Positions 60,965 to 64,000 of a DNA stretch of 64,000 nucleotides are shown here, in pieces. The position numbers were made by a program, and so were the translations under genes. Positions within the stretch are counted from its first letter, which is position 1. Every line of letters begins with the position of its first letter. The notes beneath the pieces are model-generated. The model was not told the origin of the DNA, ran no database searches, and saw nothing but the letters and a program-made list of their open reading frames with translations. The DNA is from Ehretia macrophylla (lineage: Eukaryota > Streptophyta > Magnoliopsida > Boraginales > Ehretiaceae), in NCBI GenBank assembly GCA_037974665.1, contig CM075770.1, positions 64,615,850-64,679,849 on the forward strand, given 5' to 3'.

Positions 60965-61083
60965 GGGATGCAACACGAGGACTTCCCAGGGGGTCACCCA
61001 TCCTAGTACTACTCTCACCCAAGCACGCTTCACTTCAGAGTTCTGATGGGATCCGGTGCATTATTGCTGGTATGATCGCACCC
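60965..61083 (-). rRNA. 5S rRNA gene, copy 66
   Basis: Full length, about five changes (gggAtgc, ctcAcccaagcacgcttCactt, ttcAgag, cattaTtgc). Confidence 0.93.
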
Positions 61084-61520
61084 ATCATGTTGAAGGCACA
61101 ATTGCTTTATTTTTTAACGGTTCACAGTCCCAGCCTAGAGTGATGGCCCATTCAAAAGGCCCAATGGGCTTAACGACAACCCATCAGCTTCAACAACGCA
61201 GCATGCTCGCAAGACGTGATATCGACGCGTTGTAGGGCCCTCTAATGTCCTACGATTAAGGTTGTCATCCTTTTAACATCTCACGACGTACGATCTGGGA
61301 TGAAAAAACAGAGCAAAAGAAGAAAAGTGGCCTGAAACTGATGAACGCGTTCAATTTTGGGCTCCAAAAAGGGCACAGCGAGAAAGCTGGCTACCCCGGT
61401 CGTAGAGCTCTCAGAGAGCTTTGCAAGTTGTCTTGCCCAAGGTGCCGTGGGATTCGATAATAGAAATGTGGTGGATAAAGTATCTTGGCAACCCTAACCG
61501 GACCAAAAAAAATTGAAAAG

Positions 61521-61639
61521 GGGGTGCAACACGAGGACTTCCCAGGGGGTCACCCTTCCTAGTACTACTCTCGCCCAAGCTCGCTTAACTTCGGATTTCT
61601 GATAGGATCCATTGCATTAGTGCTTGTATGATCGCAGCC
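61521..61639 (-). rRNA. 5S rRNA gene, copy 67
   Basis: Full length, about seven changes (caccCTtcc in box C, aagcTcgctt in box A, ggaTttctgatAgg, ccATtgc, gctTgta, gcaGcc). Identical to copy 69. The spacer on its 5'-coordinate (upper) side is normal; the one before 61521 lost ~121 bp. Confidence 0.91.
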
Positions 61640-62196
61640 GTCATGTTGGGGGCACAATTCCTTTATGTGTTAACGGTTCACAGTCCCACCCTAGAGAGAT
61701 GGCCCATTCAGAAGGCCCAATGGGCTTAACGACAACCCATCCACTTCAACAACCCAACATACTCGCAAGACGAGATATCGACGCGTTGTAGGGCCCTGTA
61801 ATGTCGCGTGAGTAAGGTTGTCGTCCTTTTAATAGCTCATGACGTACGATCCAGGATGGAAAAACAGAGCTAAATCAGAAAAGTGGCCCGAAATTGATGA
61901 AAACGTTCGATTTTGGGCTCCAAAAAGGGCACAGCCAACATGCTGGATGCCTTTGTCGTGGAGCTCTCAGAGAGCTTTGCAATGGTATGCTGTGCGCCGC
62001 GTAACTCCTTACGGATCAAAATTTATGGGCACCGGAGCGAAGGAGACCTGGTCACAAGCTCTACACCCTCGGTTTGCTGGGCCAGCCTCCACGTGAAGCA
62101 AAGTTGTCTTGTACAAGGTGCCGTGGGATTTGATAATAGAAATGTGGTGGATAAAGTATCTTGGCAACCCTAACCGGAGCAAAAAAAATTGAAAAG

Positions 62197-62315
62197 GGGG
62201 TGCAACACGAGGACTTCCCAGGGGGTCATCCATCCTAGTACTACTCTCGCCCAAGCACGCTTAACTTCGGATTTCTGATGGGATCCATTGCATTAGTGCT
62301 TGTATGATCGCACCC
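62197..62315 (-). rRNA. 5S rRNA gene, copy 68
   Basis: Full length, about five changes. The 5' half (ggaTttctg, ccATtgc, gctTgta) equals copy 47, and the 3' half is nearly consensus (gtcaTccatcc). Confidence 0.92.
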
Positions 62316-62871
62316 GTCATGTTGAGGGCACAATTCCCCTATATGTTAATGGTTCACAATCCCAGCCTAGAGAGATGGCCCATTCAGAAGGCCCAATGGG
62401 CTTAACGACAACCCGTCCGCTCCAACAATGCAGCATCCTCGCAAGACATGATATCGACGCGCTATAGGGCCCTCTAATGTTCCTCGAGGAAGGATGTCGT
62501 CCTTTTAACAGACCACGTGTACGATCCAGGATGAAAAAACAGAGCTAAATAAGAAAAATTGCCCAAAACTGACGAAAATATTCGATTTGGGATCTAAAAT
62601 GGGTATAGCGAGCATGCTAGCTGCCCTCGTCGTCGAGCTCTCGGAGAGCTTTGCAACGGTACGCTGTGCACTGCGTAACTCCTTACGGATCAAAAGTTAT
62701 GGGTACCGGTACGACGGAGACCTGGTCATAAGGCCTACGCCCTCGGTTTGCTGGCCCAGACTCCACGTGAAGCGAAGTTGTCTTGCCCAAGGTGCCATGG
62801 GATTCGATAATAGAAGCGTGGTGGATAAAGTATCTTGGGAACCCTAACCGGAGCAAAAAAAATTGTAAAGA

Positions 62872-62990
62872 GGGGTGCAACACGAGGACTTCCCAGGGGG
62901 TCACCCTTCCTAGTACTACTCTCGCCCAAGCTCGCTTAACTTCGGATTTCTGATAGGATCCATTGCATTAGTGCTTGTATGATCGCAGCC
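62872..62990 (-). rRNA. 5S rRNA gene, copy 69
   Basis: Full length and the same as copy 67 two units away; about seven changes from consensus. Confidence 0.91.
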
Positions 62991-63551
62991 GTCATGTTGG
63001 GGGCACAATTCCTTTATGTGTTAATGGTTCACAGTCCCAGCCAAGAGAGATGGCCCACTCAGAAGGCCCAATGGGCTTAACGACAAACCATCCGCTTCAA
63101 CAACGCAGCATCCTTACAAGACGTGATATCGACGCGTTGTAGGCCCTCTAATGTCCCGCGAGTAAGGTTGTCGTCCTTTTAACAGCTCACGACGTACGAT
63201 CCGAGACTGAAAAATAGAGCTAAATAAGAAAAGTGGCCCGAAACTGATGAAAAGGTACTATTTTGGGCTCCAAAAAGGGCACAGCAAGCAAGCTAGCTGC
63301 CCCCGTCGTAGAGCTCTCGGAGGGCTTTGCAACGGTATGCTGTGAGCCGCGTAACTCGTTACGGATCAATAGTTATGGGCACCGGAGCGACGGAGACCTG
63401 GTCACACGCCCTACGTCCTCAGTTTGATGGCCCAGCCTCCATGTGAAGTGAAGTTGTCTTGCCCAAGTTGCCGTAGGATTCGATAATAGAAATGTAGTGG
63501 ATAAAGTATCTTGGCAACCCTCACCGGAGCAAAAAAAATTGAAAAGGGAGG

Positions 63552-63670
63552 GGGGTGCAACACGAGGACTTCCCAGGGGGTCACCCATCCTAGTACTACT
63601 CTCGCCCAAGCACGCTTAACTTCGGAGTTCTGATAGGATCCGGTGCATTAGTGCTGGTATGATCGCACCC
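63552..63670 (-). rRNA. 5S rRNA gene, copy 70 (best match to consensus)
   Basis: I see a single change (gatAgg, near nt 37). Boxes A, IE and C are intact and ATAAAGG is present upstream, but the GC at -14/-13 is altered (top-strand gggaaca). The best candidate in the window for a functional 5S gene. Confidence 0.96.
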
Positions 63671-64000
63671 GTCATGTTGAGGGAACAATTCCTTTATGTG
63701 TTAATGGTTCACAGTCTCAGCTTAGAGAGATGGCCCATTCAAATGGCCCAATGGGCTTAACGACAACCCATCCCCTTCAACAACGTAGCATCCTCACATG
63801 ACGTGATATCAACGCGTTGTAGGGCCCTCTAATGTCCCGCGAGTAAGGTTGTCGTCATTTTAACAGCTCACGGCGTACGATCCGGGACGGAAAAACAGGG
63901 CAATAGAAGAAAAGTGGCCCGAAACTGATAAAAAGGTTCTATTTTGGGCTCCAAAAAGGGTACAACAAACAAGCTAGCTGCCCCCGTCGTAGAGCTCTCG
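63671..64000 (-). other. Partial 5S spacer at the window edge
   Basis: Upstream region of copy 70, with its promoter, the GCCCATT repeat region (changed to gcccattcaaatggcccaat) and the ccttttaac-type block (here cattttaac). It ends just inside the AGCTCTCGGAGAGCT palindrome. The array evidently continues to the right. Confidence 0.9.

Larger units (their letters stand above)
32600..64000 (-). repeat. 5S rDNA tandem array, right block (part of one unit, then 46 units)
   Basis: Continues the left block in the same orientation and period. Most start-to-start distances are 674-682 bp. The exceptions are 666 bp (49504 to 50170), 650 bp (54228 to 54878, 26 bp lost near 54766) and 556 bp (60965 to 61521, ~121 bp lost near 61426). 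The spacer layout is as in the left block. 63671-64000 is a partial spacer cut by the window edge. No protein gene is present. Confidence 0.96.

Noticed and set aside
5534-63609. Dozens of 60-195 aa ORFs on both strands through the 5S array
   Set aside because: They recur with the 677-bp unit in several overlapping frames, lengthen or shorten with random substitutions, often run across 5S rRNA itself, and show no domain. They are open stretches of spacer, not genes.
4478-64000. 5S sequences as part of Cassandra TRIM elements, whose LTRs contain 5S
   Set aside because: The repeats are head to tail at a constant ~677 bp with a common long spacer. There are no LTR termini, primer-binding site or polypurine tract around each 5S, so this is genuine 5S rDNA.
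1-64000. tRNA genes, protein-coding host genes or 35S rDNA between the repeats
   Set aside because: The tRNA similarity is limited to the 12-nt primer-binding sites. No cloverleaf, conserved protein domain or 18S/5.8S/25S sequence was recognised.

Overview
The window is nuclear DNA from a flowering plant, most probably heterochromatic. It is almost entirely a tandem array of 5S ribosomal RNA genes, interrupted by two LTR retrotransposons. Plant origin rests on three things: the angiosperm-type 5S sequence, Ty3/gypsy elements primed by initiator-methionine tRNA (TGGTATCAGAGC), and the AT-rich long-LTR structure. I cannot name the species. No protein-coding host gene is visible. The many short ORFs that recur every ~677 bp are translations of the 5S spacer.

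Layout. (1) 1-4477: the 5' end of a minus-strand Ty3/gypsy element cut by the window edge. Going leftward it has a 5' LTR (1986-4477), the primer-binding site, a leader and a gag/protease reading frame broken by five in-frame stops. Its LTR joins the array about 7 bp upstream of a 5S transcription start. (2) 4478-20636: 23 complete 5S units plus the 3' third of a 24th gene. (3) 20637-32599: a minus-strand LTR element with very long, unequal LTRs (5109 and 3952 bp) and a 2.9-kb interior with no coding sequence, so a LARD-like non-autonomous element. It is inserted inside the 24th 5S gene. (4) 32600-64000: the other two thirds of that 5S gene, then 46 complete units, ending within a spacer.

The array. 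All 70 5S genes lie on the minus strand. The unit is a ~119-nt gene plus a ~558-bp spacer, and start-to-start distance is 676-678 bp in most cases. Each unit normally has a TATA-like ATAAAGG at -27 to -21, GC near -14/-13, C at -1, and T-runs after the gene for RNA polymerase III termination. By my reading no copy equals the array consensus. The nearest are 63552-63670 (one change), then 11114-11232, 19918-20036 and 56907-57025 (two each), and all four have altered promoter elements. Spacer and gene look about equally diverged. Multi-unit duplications, mosaic units and local subfamilies record unequal exchange and gene conversion. I read this as an old, decaying, mostly silent 5S block used as a landing site by transposons, not as the main expressed 5S locus.

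All counts of differences and alignments were made by eye and are approximate.
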